Shown here piece by piece: positions 17,048-26,662 of a DNA stretch of 64,000 nt. Each line of letters starts with the position of its first letter. Positions within the stretch are counted from its first letter, which is position 1. A program made the translations under genes and the position numbers. The notes beneath the pieces were generated by a model, which was not told the DNA's origin, searched no databases, and was given only the letters and a program-made list of their open reading frames with translations. The DNA is taken from positions 434,001 to 498,000 of the forward strand of contig NZ_JASTLB010000004.1 of NCBI RefSeq assembly GCF_030499535.1, written 5' to 3'. Source of the DNA: Streptomyces sp. TG1A-8 (GTDB lineage: Bacteria; Actinomycetota; Actinomycetes; Streptomycetales; Streptomycetaceae).

Positions 17048-17383
17048 TCAGCCGGCTACTCGCGTGCCATTAATCTTGAACGTGCACTCGTAGGTGCTCC
17101 ACTTACCCACGTAGCCGACCGGCAAGTCCTCCTGCCCGTACCCGTCCGTCTCTACGTCGCAGTCGTACCACACCTGGTAGATGCCGGAGGTGGAGGTCGA
17201 GCCGTCGCAGTAGGCGTGGCCAGACGTGGAGTACCAGTATCCGCGGCAGCCGTGGTGCCAGGTCGACTCGTACGAGGCGCTCGCCATCGGCGCGGTCAGT
17301 CCTACTACGCCTGCGGCCAGGGCGGTGACGACGGCTACCTTGGCCATCTTCCCGGATATGCGCTGCTTGAAATTCTGCTTCAA
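17048..17383 (-). CDS. Small secreted Cys-containing protein, possible bacteriocin-like peptide
   Basis: The 111-aa product has a Sec signal peptide: a basic start (KQNFKQRISGKMAK), a hydrophobic core (VAVVTALAAGVVGL) and an Ala-x-Ala site near SASYES. The mature part of about 74 aa is rich in Trp/Tyr/Gly and has four Cys, which could form two disulfides. The apparent start is TTG 17383 after a G-rich stretch; ATG at residue 13 is an alternative. The next genes on the strand encode an ABC exporter, an arrangement like lactococcin 972-type loci. I do not recognise the mature sequence with confidence, and an inhibitor or signalling protein is possible. Confidence 0.6.
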   Translation of the reverse strand: MKQNFKQRISGKMAKVAVVTALAAGVVGLTAPMASASYESTWHHGCRGYWYSTSGHAYCDGSTSTSGIYQVWYDCDVETDGYGQEDLPVGYVGKWSTYECTFKINGTRVAG

Positions 17384-17708
17384 AAGAAGCCCCCCCTTAG
17401 GGAATCTCTACGAAGTTTCCACAAGATCATGCGCGATGTGAAGGTGATCCGTCAAGGCAGTTTAAATAGAAAGTCAGAAAGGGGTGAAAAGTGCATTATT
17501 ATCCCAATCGTCGTGTAATGCAGATTTTTTCGATTCGTATAGCAATCGGTTTAGAGTGATACATGCTCCATCTTCGTGAAGCGTGAGGCTGATTTCTCCG
17601 AGGCGGGTGGCGCGTATCGGTTGGCCGAAACTGCCGCCTTGCGCTCCGGTCACCTCCATTTAATGCGAGGGCTAACCCCACAGCCCCTCTTCCGCCCGTC
17701 CTTGGCGA
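17384..17708. other. Intergenic region upstream of secreted-peptide gene
   Basis: A relatively AT-rich stretch between the leftward peptide gene and the truncated dnaB. It presumably holds the peptide promoter. No gene was recognised, and DnaB homology only begins near 17880. Confidence 0.4.
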
Positions 17709-18848
17709 ATGCAGGATTTTCGCCAAGGAAGGAAGGGGCGAAGGAGAAGCGGGCGGGGCGCGGTGGGTGCCTCGGCGGATCGGGGCCAGCGGCTGTCGTC
17801 CGCGCGCGTCGGCGGGGCCGCGTGCGGGCGCTGCTGCTCCGCCGATGCCCGTAGGGAGTCTCGCTGGGAAACAGAGGCCGGCACGTGCATCGCGCAGCTC
17901 GGCTACGCGGGCGAGGGCGAGCTGGAGGAGATCGTGAACACGGCCCAGGCCGAGATGTACGCGGTCACCGAGGAACGCACGGCCGGCGAGCCGGGCAGCG
18001 CCCTCGCCGCGATCGTGGAACGCGTCGTGGACAGCGTCGGCGCCCGCGACGAGGGCGAGATCACCGGCGTGCCGACCGGCTTCACCGACCTGGACTCCCT
18101 GACCAAGGGCTTCCAGCCCGGCCAGCTCATCGTGCTGGCCGGGCGCCCGGCCATGGGCAAGTCCACCGTCGCCCTGGACTTCGCCCGCGCCGCCGCCATC
18201 GAGCACGGCCTGGGCGTGGCGCTGTTCTCGCTGGAGATGAGCGAGGACGAGATCGGCATGCGCGTGCTGTCCGCGGAGGCCCGCGTGGCGCTGCACCATC
18301 TGCGCGGCGGCACGGTCACCGACGACGACTGGGTACGCATCGGCCGGCGCCTGCCCGCCATCGGCGAGTCCCGGCTGCACGTGGACGACTCCCCCGGCCT
18401 GACCCTGGCCGACATCCGCACCCGCACCCGCCGCATCGCCGCCCGCGACGGCCTCGACCTGGTGGTCGTGGACTACCTCCAGCTCATCACCCCCGCCGGC
18501 CGCCGGGGCTCCTCCCGCCAGGAGGACGTCGCCGCGATCTCCCGGGGGCTGAAGCTGCTGGCCAAGGACCTGCGCGTACCAGTGATCGCCCTCTCCCAGC
18601 TCAACCGCGGCTCCGAGATGCGCCAGGACAAGCGCCCACAGGTCTCCGACCTGCGCGAGTCCGGCGCGATCGAGAACGACGCCGACATGGTGATCCTGCT
18701 GCACCGCGAGGACGCCTACGAGGAAGGCTCCCCCCGCTCCGGCGAGGCCGACCTGATCGTCGGCAAGCACCGCAACGGACCCACCGCCACCATCACCGTC
18801 GCCTTCCAGGGCCACTACTCCCGCTTCGTGGACATGGCGCAGACCTGA
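17709..18848 (+). pseudogene. dnaB: Replicative helicase DnaB paralogue, N-terminal domain missing
   Basis: From about 17880 the frame matches actinobacterial DnaB. GEGELEEIVNTAQAEMYAVT is the linker, GVPTGFTDLDSL follows, Walker A is AGRPAMGKST, VVVDYLQL is Walker B, and HRNGPTATITVAFQGHYSRF is the C-terminus. The N-terminal primase-interacting domain of roughly 150 residues is absent, and the first 50 codons of the frame look non-coding. The RecA-like motor is complete, so a truncated helicase could be made, but hexamer loading would be impaired. Plasmid-borne DnaB-like helicases occur with tpg genes in Streptomyces, which fits this window. Confidence 0.8.
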
Positions 18849-18916
18849 TACACCCCTGTAGGGTCTCAGATTTCGCTGCACAGTCTCACGCTCTGCTTCA
18901 TATCGGCTGCTCTTAG
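18849..18916 (+). repeat. GTCTCAC-type motifs downstream of dnaB
   Basis: GTCTCAGA at 18863-18870 and GTCTCACG at 18883-18890 are followed by TGCTTCAT. The same words recur upstream of both tpg copies and at the two Tn7-like ends. The stretch ends at TTAG, the target of IS701-A copy 3. Confidence 0.5.
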
Positions 18917-20264
18917 TACTCCAGCAGCGGTTCGTGGCCTGAGGTGCGTTTTCGGTAGTGGCAGCGGCGGGCGATGGCCTGGCGGTGTCTTCTCCAGGCG
19001 GACCAGTTCAGTGCGTGGGTGATGGGATCGCGGTCGGCTCGTGGGTGGGGCAGGAGAGTGTCCAGGAGCCGCCGGATCTCTGCCACGGTGAGCGGGACGG
19101 TGGCTGATCCGTTTCTGCAGCCCCCTTTGCCTCCCCGCCGGCCTGGGCTTGTGCTGCGAGTGCGGCCAAGACGGCGTGGGCGAGCATGGCCAGGGTGATG
19201 TGCCGATACCAGCCGACATAGCGGCGGACTTCGTACTCGTCCAGGCCGCACTCGTTCTTCGCGGCCTGGAAGCACTCCTCGATCGCCCAGCGGGAGCCGG
19301 CGATGCGGACCAGCTCGGCGATCTCGACACCCACGGGTGCGTAGGCCAGGTAGTAGGCCACATCTTCGGGGTCGGACAGGCTGCGGCGGGCCATCACCCA
19401 CCGGTGATGGGTCGGCGGATCCGGATCGAAGATGATGTTGGCGGGCAACTTGGCCCCGGCCCAGTCGTAGATCCGCGGGCCCTTCGCCCCATCGCCGCAG
19501 GACAGCCGCTGCCAGGCATCATCGGGTGCTTCATCGATGAGATGGTCGATGCGCCAGATGCCGGCCAGGGACTTGATCTGCTGGGACTTGGGCACCGCCA
19601 CCACGTAGCCGACGCCCGTCTGCTCGAGCAGGCGGCGGAAGTGCCAGTCCTGCCCGTAGGCCTCATCCGCGGTCACCCACGACGCCGGCAGGCCGGCGGC
19701 CAGGCAGCGGCGGACGATGTCCCGGGCCAGTTCCCCCTTGGTCGCAAAGCCTCGCCCGTCGGGGATCTTGGCCGCCCGGCAGCGGTCACGGTCGGACGTC
19801 CAGGCTTTGGGCAGGTAGAGCTCCCGGTCCACCAAGGCCCGGCCTGAGCTGGTGGCGTAGGCGGCGAACACGCCGATCTGACAGTTGTCGATCTTTCCTG
19901 AGGTGCCGGTGTACTGCCGACTGACCCCGGCTGAGGTGGTGCCCTTCTTGATGAATCCCGTGTCGTCGATGATCAGCACACCGCCCGGTCCGAGCCGTTC
20001 GGCGACGTAGGCACGGACGTCGTCACGCAGGGCGTCCGCGTCCCAGACACTGCTGTTCAGCAGCCGCTGAAAGCCGTCCGGAGTGCGGTGACCTGCCCAT
20101 TCCGCAAGCTGCCAGCCGTTCTTGCGTGTCGCCCGCCCCAGCAGACCACGGACGTAGTCCCGCATCCGCCACCGCAGATCCGCCCGAGTGAACCTGCCCG
20201 CCACCCGAGCGAACACCAACTCCAACTCGCCGGCCCAGCAAGCGGCTTCACTCATCCCCTCCAT
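18913..20264 (-). CDS. IS701-family transposase (copy 3), probable -1 frameshift product
   Basis: Same protein as copies 1 and 2. The zero frame ends at 19008. The -1 frame carrying the family C-terminus ends at 18913, where the TAA stop is read from the TTAG target repeat on the opposite strand. The slippery A AAG GGG is conserved. Confidence 0.87.
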
Positions 20265-20314
20265 ACCAGGACAACGACAACCACCAGCTCAGGACACGAA
20301 CCGCTGCTGGAGTA
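18917..20314 (-). mobile_element. IS701-A copy 3
   Basis: 1,398 bp in inverse orientation, flanked by TTAG at 18913-18916 and 20315-20318. Its right target repeat overlaps the first base of an IS5-A copy, so this copy too landed at an IS5 edge. Confidence 0.93.
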
Positions 20315-20317
20315 TTA

Positions 20318-21205
20318 GAACTCCTAACGAAATGATCTTCGAGGTGGTTGGATCACTACGGCAGCGATGATCTGGGGGTGCGAAGTGGCACGGCCGAAGC
20401 CGTGGGAAGTCGACGACGAGCTGTGGGCGGTGATCGAACCGCTGCTGCCCAAGGTCGAGCGTCGGGCCCGGCACCCAGGGCGCAAGCGGCATCCGGACCG
20501 GCTGGTGTTCCAGGGCATCCTGTTCGTCCTGCACACCGGGATCTCCTGGGAACACCTGCCGCAGGAACTCGGCTTCGGCTCGGGCATGACCTGCTGGCGA
20601 CGCCTGGCCGAGTGGACCGGGGCCGGCGTGTGGCCCCGACTGCACGAGGTCCTCCTTGCCAAGCTCCGCAGCGCGAACGCCCTGGACTTCTCCCGAGCGG
20701 CCGTCGACGGCTCCCACATCCGCGCGCTAAAGGGGGTCCCAAGACCGGACGAAGCCCTGTTGACCGGGGCAGAACCGGCAGCAAGCACCACCTGATCACC
20801 GACGCCACCGGCATCCCGCTCGCCGCCACGCTGACCGGCGGCAACCGCAACGACGTCACCCAGCTGATCCCTCTGCTGGAGGCGATACCGCCGGTGCGGG
20901 GCAAGCGAGGCCGGCCCCGACGCCGCCCGGACGTGGTGCTGGGCGACCGCGGCTACGACCACGACAAGTACCGCCGGCTCGTCCGGGACCTGGGCGTGAA
21001 GCCACTGATCGCCCGACGCGGCACCGAACACGGCTCCGGACTCGGCACCCAACGCTGGGTCGTGGAACGCGCATTCGCCCACCTGCACTGGTTCCGCCGT
21101 CTGCGGATCCGCTGGGAGATCCGCGACGACATCCACGAAGCCTTCCTCACCCTCGGATGCGCGCTCATCTGCTGGAGGCGCCTGACGTCATTGCGATAGG
21201 AGTTC
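20318..21205 (+). mobile_element. IS5-A copy 2 (intact)
   Basis: 888 bp with GAACTCC...GGAGTTC ends and a TTA direct repeat at 20315-20317 and 21206-21208. The right TTA is also the first three bases of the 120-bp Tn7-like end, so insertion occurred exactly at that end. Confidence 0.87.
20367..21199 (+). CDS. IS5-family transposase, two frames joined by -1 frameshift
   Basis: Frame 0 starts at ATG 20367 with PWEVDDELWAVIEPLLP and includes the first catalytic Asp (AAVDGSHIRA). At CTA AAG GGG G (heptamer A AAG GGG at 20729-20735, in register) a -1 slip leads into GPKTGRSPVDRGRTGSKHH, VLGDRGYD and RWVVERAFAHL, ending at TAG 21197-21199. The fusion is about 277 aa, normal for the group. Unlike copy 1, the Trp codon in ISWEHLP is intact. 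Confidence 0.88.
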
Positions 21206-21325
21206 TTATGCAGCGGCCGTGAGACAAGCAGGTCGGCGCGTTCACCCTTTCGGGCTACTTGGCTCCGCGCTCAGGCGTCTGCTCTCGACGGCGGGCAGTC
21301 TGGTCGTACGGACCATGGCCTGGGT
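21206..21325 (+). repeat. Tn7-like element end, left copy
   Basis: A 120-bp sequence starting TTATGCAGCGGCCGTGAGAC recurs inverted at 47645-47764, with about 12 mismatches by eye and no gap. It ends just before the tnsA start, as expected for a Tn7-type left end holding transposase-binding sites. Confidence 0.75.
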
Positions 21326-21336
21326 GGGGGTACGTC

Positions 21337-22059
21337 GTGGGCATTGCTGCGGAAGTTGTGGTCAGAGTGCGCCGCCATGATGGCGACGAGGTTGAGGAGT
21401 ATGCCTGGCCGGCCGCTTCCAAGGATCTGTTGGTCTCCGCGGCGCCGTGGCGGGTATTCCGCTGGCACCGAGGGCAGAAGCACTACTCGGGTACCTACTG
21501 GTCAGCGACTATGCGCGACCATGTGATCTACGAGTCCCGCCTGGAGTTGGCCCGATTACTCTTCGCGGACTTCGATCGCAGCGTCCACGGCATCGTGGCT
21601 CAGCCCTTCCTGCTTCAGACCGTGCTGGAAGGTAAGGTCCGCAAGCACATCCCGGATTATCTCCTGCTCACCGACCAGGTGCCGGTGATCGTTGACGTCA
21701 AGCCACTGCACCGTCAGTCCAAGCCCGAGGTCGCGTTCACCTTCGATTGGACCGGGCAGGCGGTGGAGGCGCGTGGATGGAAGTACGAGGTCTGGAGCGA
21801 GCCTCCGACGGTGGAGCTGGAGAATGTCCGATTCCTGGCGGGCTACCGCAGGGATTGGCTGTTCAGCGCCGCCCTGCTGGAAGAGCTTCGTGGAATTGAT
21901 CTCGATGGGGTGCCGTTGGGGCGGGCTGCGGGCTGTCTGCCTGGTCGTCCGGGACCCCAAGTCCGGTCAGCCATCCATCATTTGCTCTGGACGCAGAGTC
22001 TTGTTACCGATCTCGGCCAGCCACTCGGCCCGTCGTGCACGCTGCGGCAGGCGGCATGA
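21337..22059 (+). CDS. tnsA: TnsA-like endonuclease of Tn7-like transposon
   Basis: The start is taken as GTG 21337, because upstream in-frame codons fall within the 120-bp end repeat. The 240-aa protein has the restriction-enzyme-like core of TnsA: Glu in YESRLELARLL, Asp in HIPDYLLLTD and the DVK of VIVDVKPL. TnsA nicks the 5' ends of the transposon so that, with TnsB, it moves by cut and paste. The stop overlaps tnsB (ATGA). Together with tnsB, tnsC and tniQ it forms one operon. Confidence 0.85.
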   Translation: MGIAAEVVVRVRRHDGDEVEEYAWPAASKDLLVSAAPWRVFRWHRGQKHYSGTYWSATMRDHVIYESRLELARLLFADFDRSVHGIVAQPFLLQTVLEGKVRKHIPDYLLLTDQVPVIVDVKPLHRQSKPEVAFTFDWTGQAVEARGWKYEVWSEPPTVELENVRFLAGYRRDWLFSAALLEELRGIDLDGVPLGRAAGCLPGRPGPQVRSAIHHLLWTQSLVTDLGQPLGPSCTLRQAA

Positions 22060-24185
22060 GCAGGGCCGGGGCTCGCGTCGGAGTCGGTACGCGATTCCGC
22101 TACGACGGAGAGACCGTCGAAGTGGTCGAGCTGGCGGCGACGACCAGGGGAAACGAGGTGGTCCTCAAGGACGGGCATGGCTGCGTCCGGCGGCTGTCCC
22201 TGAAGGAGCTGTTGTTCTCCGACCGTGCCGAGATTGTTCCTGACCAGGCCGGTCCGTCGGCAGATGATGCTGAGGAGATCGCTTCGGTTGTCCTGAGCCA
22301 GCTGCGTGATGACGAGCGGCGGAAAGTCCTCGAACGAGCGGAACATGTCCGCGAGGTCCTAACGGGCTACCGCTCGGGCAGTGCGGAACTCGTACGTGAA
22401 GGAGAACCTTGCACCGAGTACGGGGCCGGTGAGCCGGCTGAGGCCAAGTATGCAGCGAAGGCTCGGGAACTTGGGGTGTCGGTCCGCTCGATCAAGCAAT
22501 GGGTCGCGGATTTTCGGCGTCATGGTGAGGCCGGGTTTGTCTCGAAGAGAAGCTTGTCCGGACCGACGCAGCCGTCCGTCGATAACCGGTGGGTGGAGAC
22601 CGCGCTGGAGGTGATGGTCGAGTACACCGATCAGTCGAAGCCGTCGCGGACGCTGGTGATCGAGCGGACGCGGGCCCGGGTGGTTGCCCGGTTCGGTCCG
22701 GAGGTGGTGCCGCAGCCGAGCAGGGCGACCGCCTTTCGGGTGCTGGAGGGCCTGGAGCGGAGGCATCCGCTGTTCAGGCTGAGTACGAAACGGAACCGGG
22801 ATATCGCGGATCGTCCGGAAGGCCCGTACGGGAAGCTGCGGCCGACGCGGCCGGGTGAGTATCTGCTGATGGACACCACGCGGTTGGACGTGTTCGCGTT
22901 CGATCCGCTGACATTGAAGTGGGTGCAGGCCGAGCTGACGGTTGCGATGGACTGGTACACCCGCTGCATCACCGGGATCCGGCTGACGCCGGTGTCGACG
23001 AAGGCGGTAGATGTCAGCGCGGTGCTGTTCCAGTCGTTCAGGCCGCGGCCGACGGGGCGGGATTGGCCGCGTGGTGCGGTCTGGCCCGAGCATGGCATCC
23101 CGCGCACGGTCCTGGTCGACGTCGACGGCGCCGTCGGTCCTGGGCTGGCCTCGCCACCGCTGGTGCCCGAGACACTGGTGGTCGATCACGGCAAGGTCTA
23201 CGTCTCGGAGCATCTGACGAGCGTCTGCCGCCGGATGGGGATATCGATCCAGCCCGCGAGGCTGCGGACGGGCCGGGACAAGGGACCGGTGGAGCGGTAT
23301 TTCAGGACCTTGAGGGAAGGGCTGCTTGAGGCGCTTCCCGGTTACAAGGGGCCGGACATCCACTCTCGGGGCGATGCTCCCGAGGACGATGCGTTCTTCT
23401 TCCTGGACGAGTTGGAGGCGATGATCCAAGAGTGAACAGCGGTGGTCTATCACTGCCGGCCGCACGCGAGTCTGGTCGATCCGGGGGTGCCAGGGCTGCG
23501 AATGTCCCCAGCGAAGATGTTCGAGCACGGGATGGCCCGGGCCGGCTGGATTGAAGTCCCGCGGGACAAGGACCTGGCCTTTGAGTTCCTCGCCACGAAG
23601 TGGCGCACGGTCCAGCACTACGGTGTCGAGATCGGCCGCCGCCGCTACAGCGGTCCGGGCCTTCCTGAGCCCGGCGTCCGCAGCCCCTACGACGGGCCGC
23701 TTCGGAACGGCTGGCCGTTCCAGGTCGACCCGGACGATGTCACCCGGATCTACTTCCGTGACCCCTCCACGCGTGTCTGGCACACGCTGACCTGGGAGCA
23801 TGCGCCGTCGGCGCGGATGCCGCTGAGCGAGGACGCGCTGGCGTTCGCCCGGAAGCTGGCCGCGGCAAAGTACCGCTACCCCGATGACCGGCTTGCAGTC
23901 GTCGATCTGCTGGAGCGTTGGAACCTTGGCCTGGGCACCACGCTGGCCGAGCGGCGCATGGCGCTTCGGCTCTCGCGCGAGCAGGCAGCCCTCGGACTGC
24001 CTGAGGCCGATGCGGAGACGGTCGTGTCTCTTCCCTCCGTACGCCGGGCCTTGGGCGGGACGGAGGCACTGCCGCAGGACAAAGGGATGAAGGCGGAGCC
24101 GGAGACCGGAGACGACGACGAGGCGGACTTCGAGGACCTGGACGAGGACGAGGACTTCTACGCGGATGCCTTGGAGGACGTGTGA
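22056..24185 (+). pseudogene. tnsB: TnsB-like DDE transposase interrupted by in-frame TGA
   Basis: ATG 22056 opens a frame with helix-turn-helix segments (ELGVSVRSIKQWVADFRRHG) and an rve catalytic core: Asp in LMDTTRLDVF, Asp in VVDHGKVYV and Glu in KGPVERYFRTL. At 23433-23435 TGA replaces an expected Trp (between MIQE and TAVVYHCRPH). The same frame then runs on for 250 codons to 24185, including the C-terminal domain with an acidic tail. The 459-aa truncated product keeps all three catalytic residues but lacks the part that in Tn7 TnsB contacts TnsC. Either a recent nonsense mutation or readthrough is possible. Confidence 0.87.
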
Positions 24186-25300
24186 GCGCGGCCGGTCTGT
24201 CGGAAGCGTTGGGCAATCTGGCGCTGTCGCGGAAGGAGGACTTCAAGGCGTTTGCCCAGGCTCCGCGCCGCAAGCAGCCCGAGGCGCTGACGAGGGCCCA
24301 GATGAAGGCCTTGGGTAAGGACGCGAGAGCGGAGTACGACCTGCGGCGGCGGGAGTGGCACGCGAACATCGGCCCGCTCAAGACCCCTCAACTGTCCGAA
24401 TTACATGAGGATTTGTGGGACATCGTCGACAGCAACCATCAGGACGGTGACAAGGCCAAGGGAGCCGTGGCGATTGACGCATTTCCCGGGCTGGGCAAGA
24501 CCACCTCGGTCCTCGCGTTCGCCCGTGAGTTCCACCGCAGGGAGATCGCCGAGCGGGGTGAGTTCACCGGCCAGGGGCACGAGCGTCTGCCGGTATGCCG
24601 GGTCGGCCTGACCGGGAGCACCGGCATGAAGGACCTCAACCGGGCCATGCTGGAGTTCTTCGGGCACCCAGGTCGCAACCGCGGAACGACCGCCCAGTTC
24701 GGCCAGCGAGCCCTGGACTGCGTGCTGTCCTGCGAGGTCCGCATCCTCGCCCTTGACGACCTGCACTTTCTGAAGTGGAACCAGCGCAATGGCATCGAGG
24801 TCAGCAACCATCTGAAATGGATCGCGAACGAGTTCCCCGTGACCTTGCTGATGATCGGTGTCGGCCTCGCGGACAAGGGCCTGTTCAGTGAGGGCGATGC
24901 CAGGCGGGATGCGGCGCTGGCCCAGACCGGGCGCCGCACTACCCGGTTGGGAGTGCGGCCCTTCAGGATCGAGTCCGAGCCCGGCCGGCGGGAGTGGCGG
25001 CAGATGTTGCTGGCCCTGGAACAGCGCGTGGTCCTGGCCGACAAGCAGCCGGGGATGCTCGCGGACGAGTTGTCCGATTACCTCTTCGCCCGCAGCACCG
25101 GGCACATCGGCTCGCTGATGACCTTGATCAATCGAGGCTGTCAGAGGGCTGTCCGCAGCGGCGCTGAGCGCCTGGACCGCGACTTGCTCGACGGGGTGAA
25201 GAACGACGAGGCGTCGGAGGCGGCCCGCAAGGAGCTGGAAGCAGCACTGGAGAAACGGAGGCTGACCAGCCGCCCACGCTCCCGCCGCAAGGTCGCATGA
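24182..25300 (+). CDS. tnsC: TnsC/TniB-like AAA+ ATPase
   Basis: The 372-aa protein starts at GTG 24182, overlapping the tnsB stop. Walker A is AFPGLGKTTSV and Walker B is ILALDDLHFL, followed by a sensor region near LLMIGVGLADKG. TnsC-type ATPases assemble on target DNA and link the TniQ/TnsD target selector to the transposase. The N-terminal 100 residues, rich in Lys and Arg, probably contact DNA or transposase. It is coupled to tniQ by ATGA. Confidence 0.85.
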   Translation: MSAAGLSEALGNLALSRKEDFKAFAQAPRRKQPEALTRAQMKALGKDARAEYDLRRREWHANIGPLKTPQLSELHEDLWDIVDSNHQDGDKAKGAVAIDAFPGLGKTTSVLAFAREFHRREIAERGEFTGQGHERLPVCRVGLTGSTGMKDLNRAMLEFFGHPGRNRGTTAQFGQRALDCVLSCEVRILALDDLHFLKWNQRNGIEVSNHLKWIANEFPVTLLMIGVGLADKGLFSEGDARRDAALAQTGRRTTRLGVRPFRIESEPGRREWRQMLLALEQRVVLADKQPGMLADELSDYLFARSTGHIGSLMTLINRGCQRAVRSGAERLDRDLLDGVKNDEASEAARKELEAALEKRRLTSRPRSRRKVA

Positions 25301-26112
25301 GCACGCGTGTCCGGACTCTGCCGATCCGGCTGGTGCCTCTGCCCGGAGAGGCGCTCGATTCGTGGCTGGAGGCTCTCGCCCGCAGGCTGGACAGCCCGCT
25401 CGGCGAGGTGCTGCACCACCTCGGCCTGCCGTCCCGGACCGGGCGCGGGGATCACCTGCGGGGCATACCGCCGGACTGGACGATCCTGCTGGGCGCGGAC
25501 CAGACCGCGGCCATCGCGCATGCGAGCGGGCTGGACGAGCAGACGGTCACGGCCATGACGCTGGCGCACTACGCCGAGCGGGCCCTTCGCATCAACTTCG
25601 AGCGCCGGTACGTCAACCGCTGGGTGCTCTGGGGCCGTGGTGCCGGCTCGCGGTTCTGCGCGGACTGCCTCAAGGACAGCAGCGGCCGCTGGCAACTCAC
25701 CTGGCGTCTGGGCTGGTCCTTCGCCTGTCCGCTGCACTTGCAACTGCTGGCGGACTGCTGCCCTGTCTGCGGGCGCGTCCCCAGGCAGCGGCCCCGGTCC
25801 GGGGAGGTCGTCCCTCACCCGGATCTTTGCGGCACGCTCTCTTCGAGACCGGGACATCCGCCTTCCGGGGGCTGCGGATTCGATCTGACACGGACCCGTA
25901 CGCTTCGACTTCCTGCCGGGCATCCCGCGCTGTCAGCCCAGGAACGGCTGCTGGAGGTCATTGACGCGAATACTGCTTTCTTCGGCGCATACGCACTCAG
26001 CCCGCAGCCGGCGGCGAAGGCGCTGACGGACATCCGGGCGATCGCCGGCCGCGTGCTCGCAGACCTACCCGAGCTGGCTTCGTTCACGTTTGGCAGCAGC
26101 ACTTGTGCATGA
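25297..26112 (+). CDS. tniQ: TniQ/TnsD-family target-selection protein
   Basis: The 271-aa protein starts with LPIRLVPLPGEALDSWLEALARRL, the hallmark of TniQ N-terminal domains. A zinc-binding region follows with CADC, then ACPLH and CCPVCG. TniQ proteins choose the insertion site and recruit TnsC. This one is short, and a second reading frame continues immediately downstream (26129) with DNA-binding helices. In relatives the two may be a single longer protein. Confidence 0.85.
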   Translation: MSTRVRTLPIRLVPLPGEALDSWLEALARRLDSPLGEVLHHLGLPSRTGRGDHLRGIPPDWTILLGADQTAAIAHASGLDEQTVTAMTLAHYAERALRINFERRYVNRWVLWGRGAGSRFCADCLKDSSGRWQLTWRLGWSFACPLHLQLLADCCPVCGRVPRQRPRSGEVVPHPDLCGTLSSRPGHPPSGGCGFDLTRTRTLRLPAGHPALSAQERLLEVIDANTAFFGAYALSPQPAAKALTDIRAIAGRVLADLPELASFTFGSSTCA

Positions 26113-26240
26113 TTTCCGGAGGCAGTTGGTGATCACTCCATCGAGAGATGTTCGCGAGTTTTGACGGCGCCGTCGTGCCGTCGTCGCGGTGAGTGATCAA
26201 TTCACTGTGCCTGGGCAAGCAGCGTCCGTAGGGTTTGCGC

Positions 26241-26606
26241 ATGACAGATGAAAGTGAGCGGGCCGTGCAGGCGGCCATCGACGGGGAGATGCGGCTTCTC
26301 GATCCCGAGGTGCGTGCCTCCCCGGCCCATGTCTTGGAGCTTCTGGACCCGGAGTTCACCGAGATCGGGGCTTCCGGACGCCGGTGGGACGTGGAGTCGA
26401 TCCTCACGGTGACGAGCGGCGGCTCGGTCTCCCCGGAGTCTCCGGTCAAGGTCAGCGAGATGTCCGGCAACGTCCTCGCTCCGGGCGTCGTTCATCTGAC
26501 GTACTTCGCCGACAACCAGGGCCGTCGGGCATGGCGGAGCTCTTTGTGGCGCCTGACGGAGACGGGCTGGCGGATGTACTTCCACCAGGCCACTTTGACC
26601 GGTTGA
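26241..26606 (+). CDS. NTF2-like/DUF4440 domain protein (IS21 passenger)
   Basis: The 121-aa protein starts at ATG 26241. It looks like a cone-shaped NTF2 fold: N-terminal helices with ERAVQAAIDGEMRLLDPEV, then LLDPEFTEIGASGRRWD, then strands ending WRSSLWRLTETGWRMYFHQ. DUF4440 proteins are small and mostly uncharacterised, some acting as immunity or metabolic proteins. It lies between the IS21 end and the istB 3' end, opposite in direction and separated from istB by a strong hairpin, so it appears to travel with the element. Confidence 0.75.
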   Translation: MTDESERAVQAAIDGEMRLLDPEVRASPAHVLELLDPEFTEIGASGRRWDVESILTVTSGGSVSPESPVKVSEMSGNVLAPGVVHLTYFADNQGRRAWRSSLWRLTETGWRMYFHQATLTG

Positions 26607-26648
26607 GCGGGTAGGACCGCCGCCCGTGAGGGCGGCGGTCCTACCCGC
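26607..26648. terminator. Bidirectional terminator
   Basis: A perfect 19-bp inverted repeat (26607-26625 and 26630-26648) with a GTGA loop lies immediately after the stop of the NTF2-like gene and just beyond the istB stop, between convergent genes. Confidence 0.85.
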
Positions 26649-26662
26649 CGAATCGTGCGACT

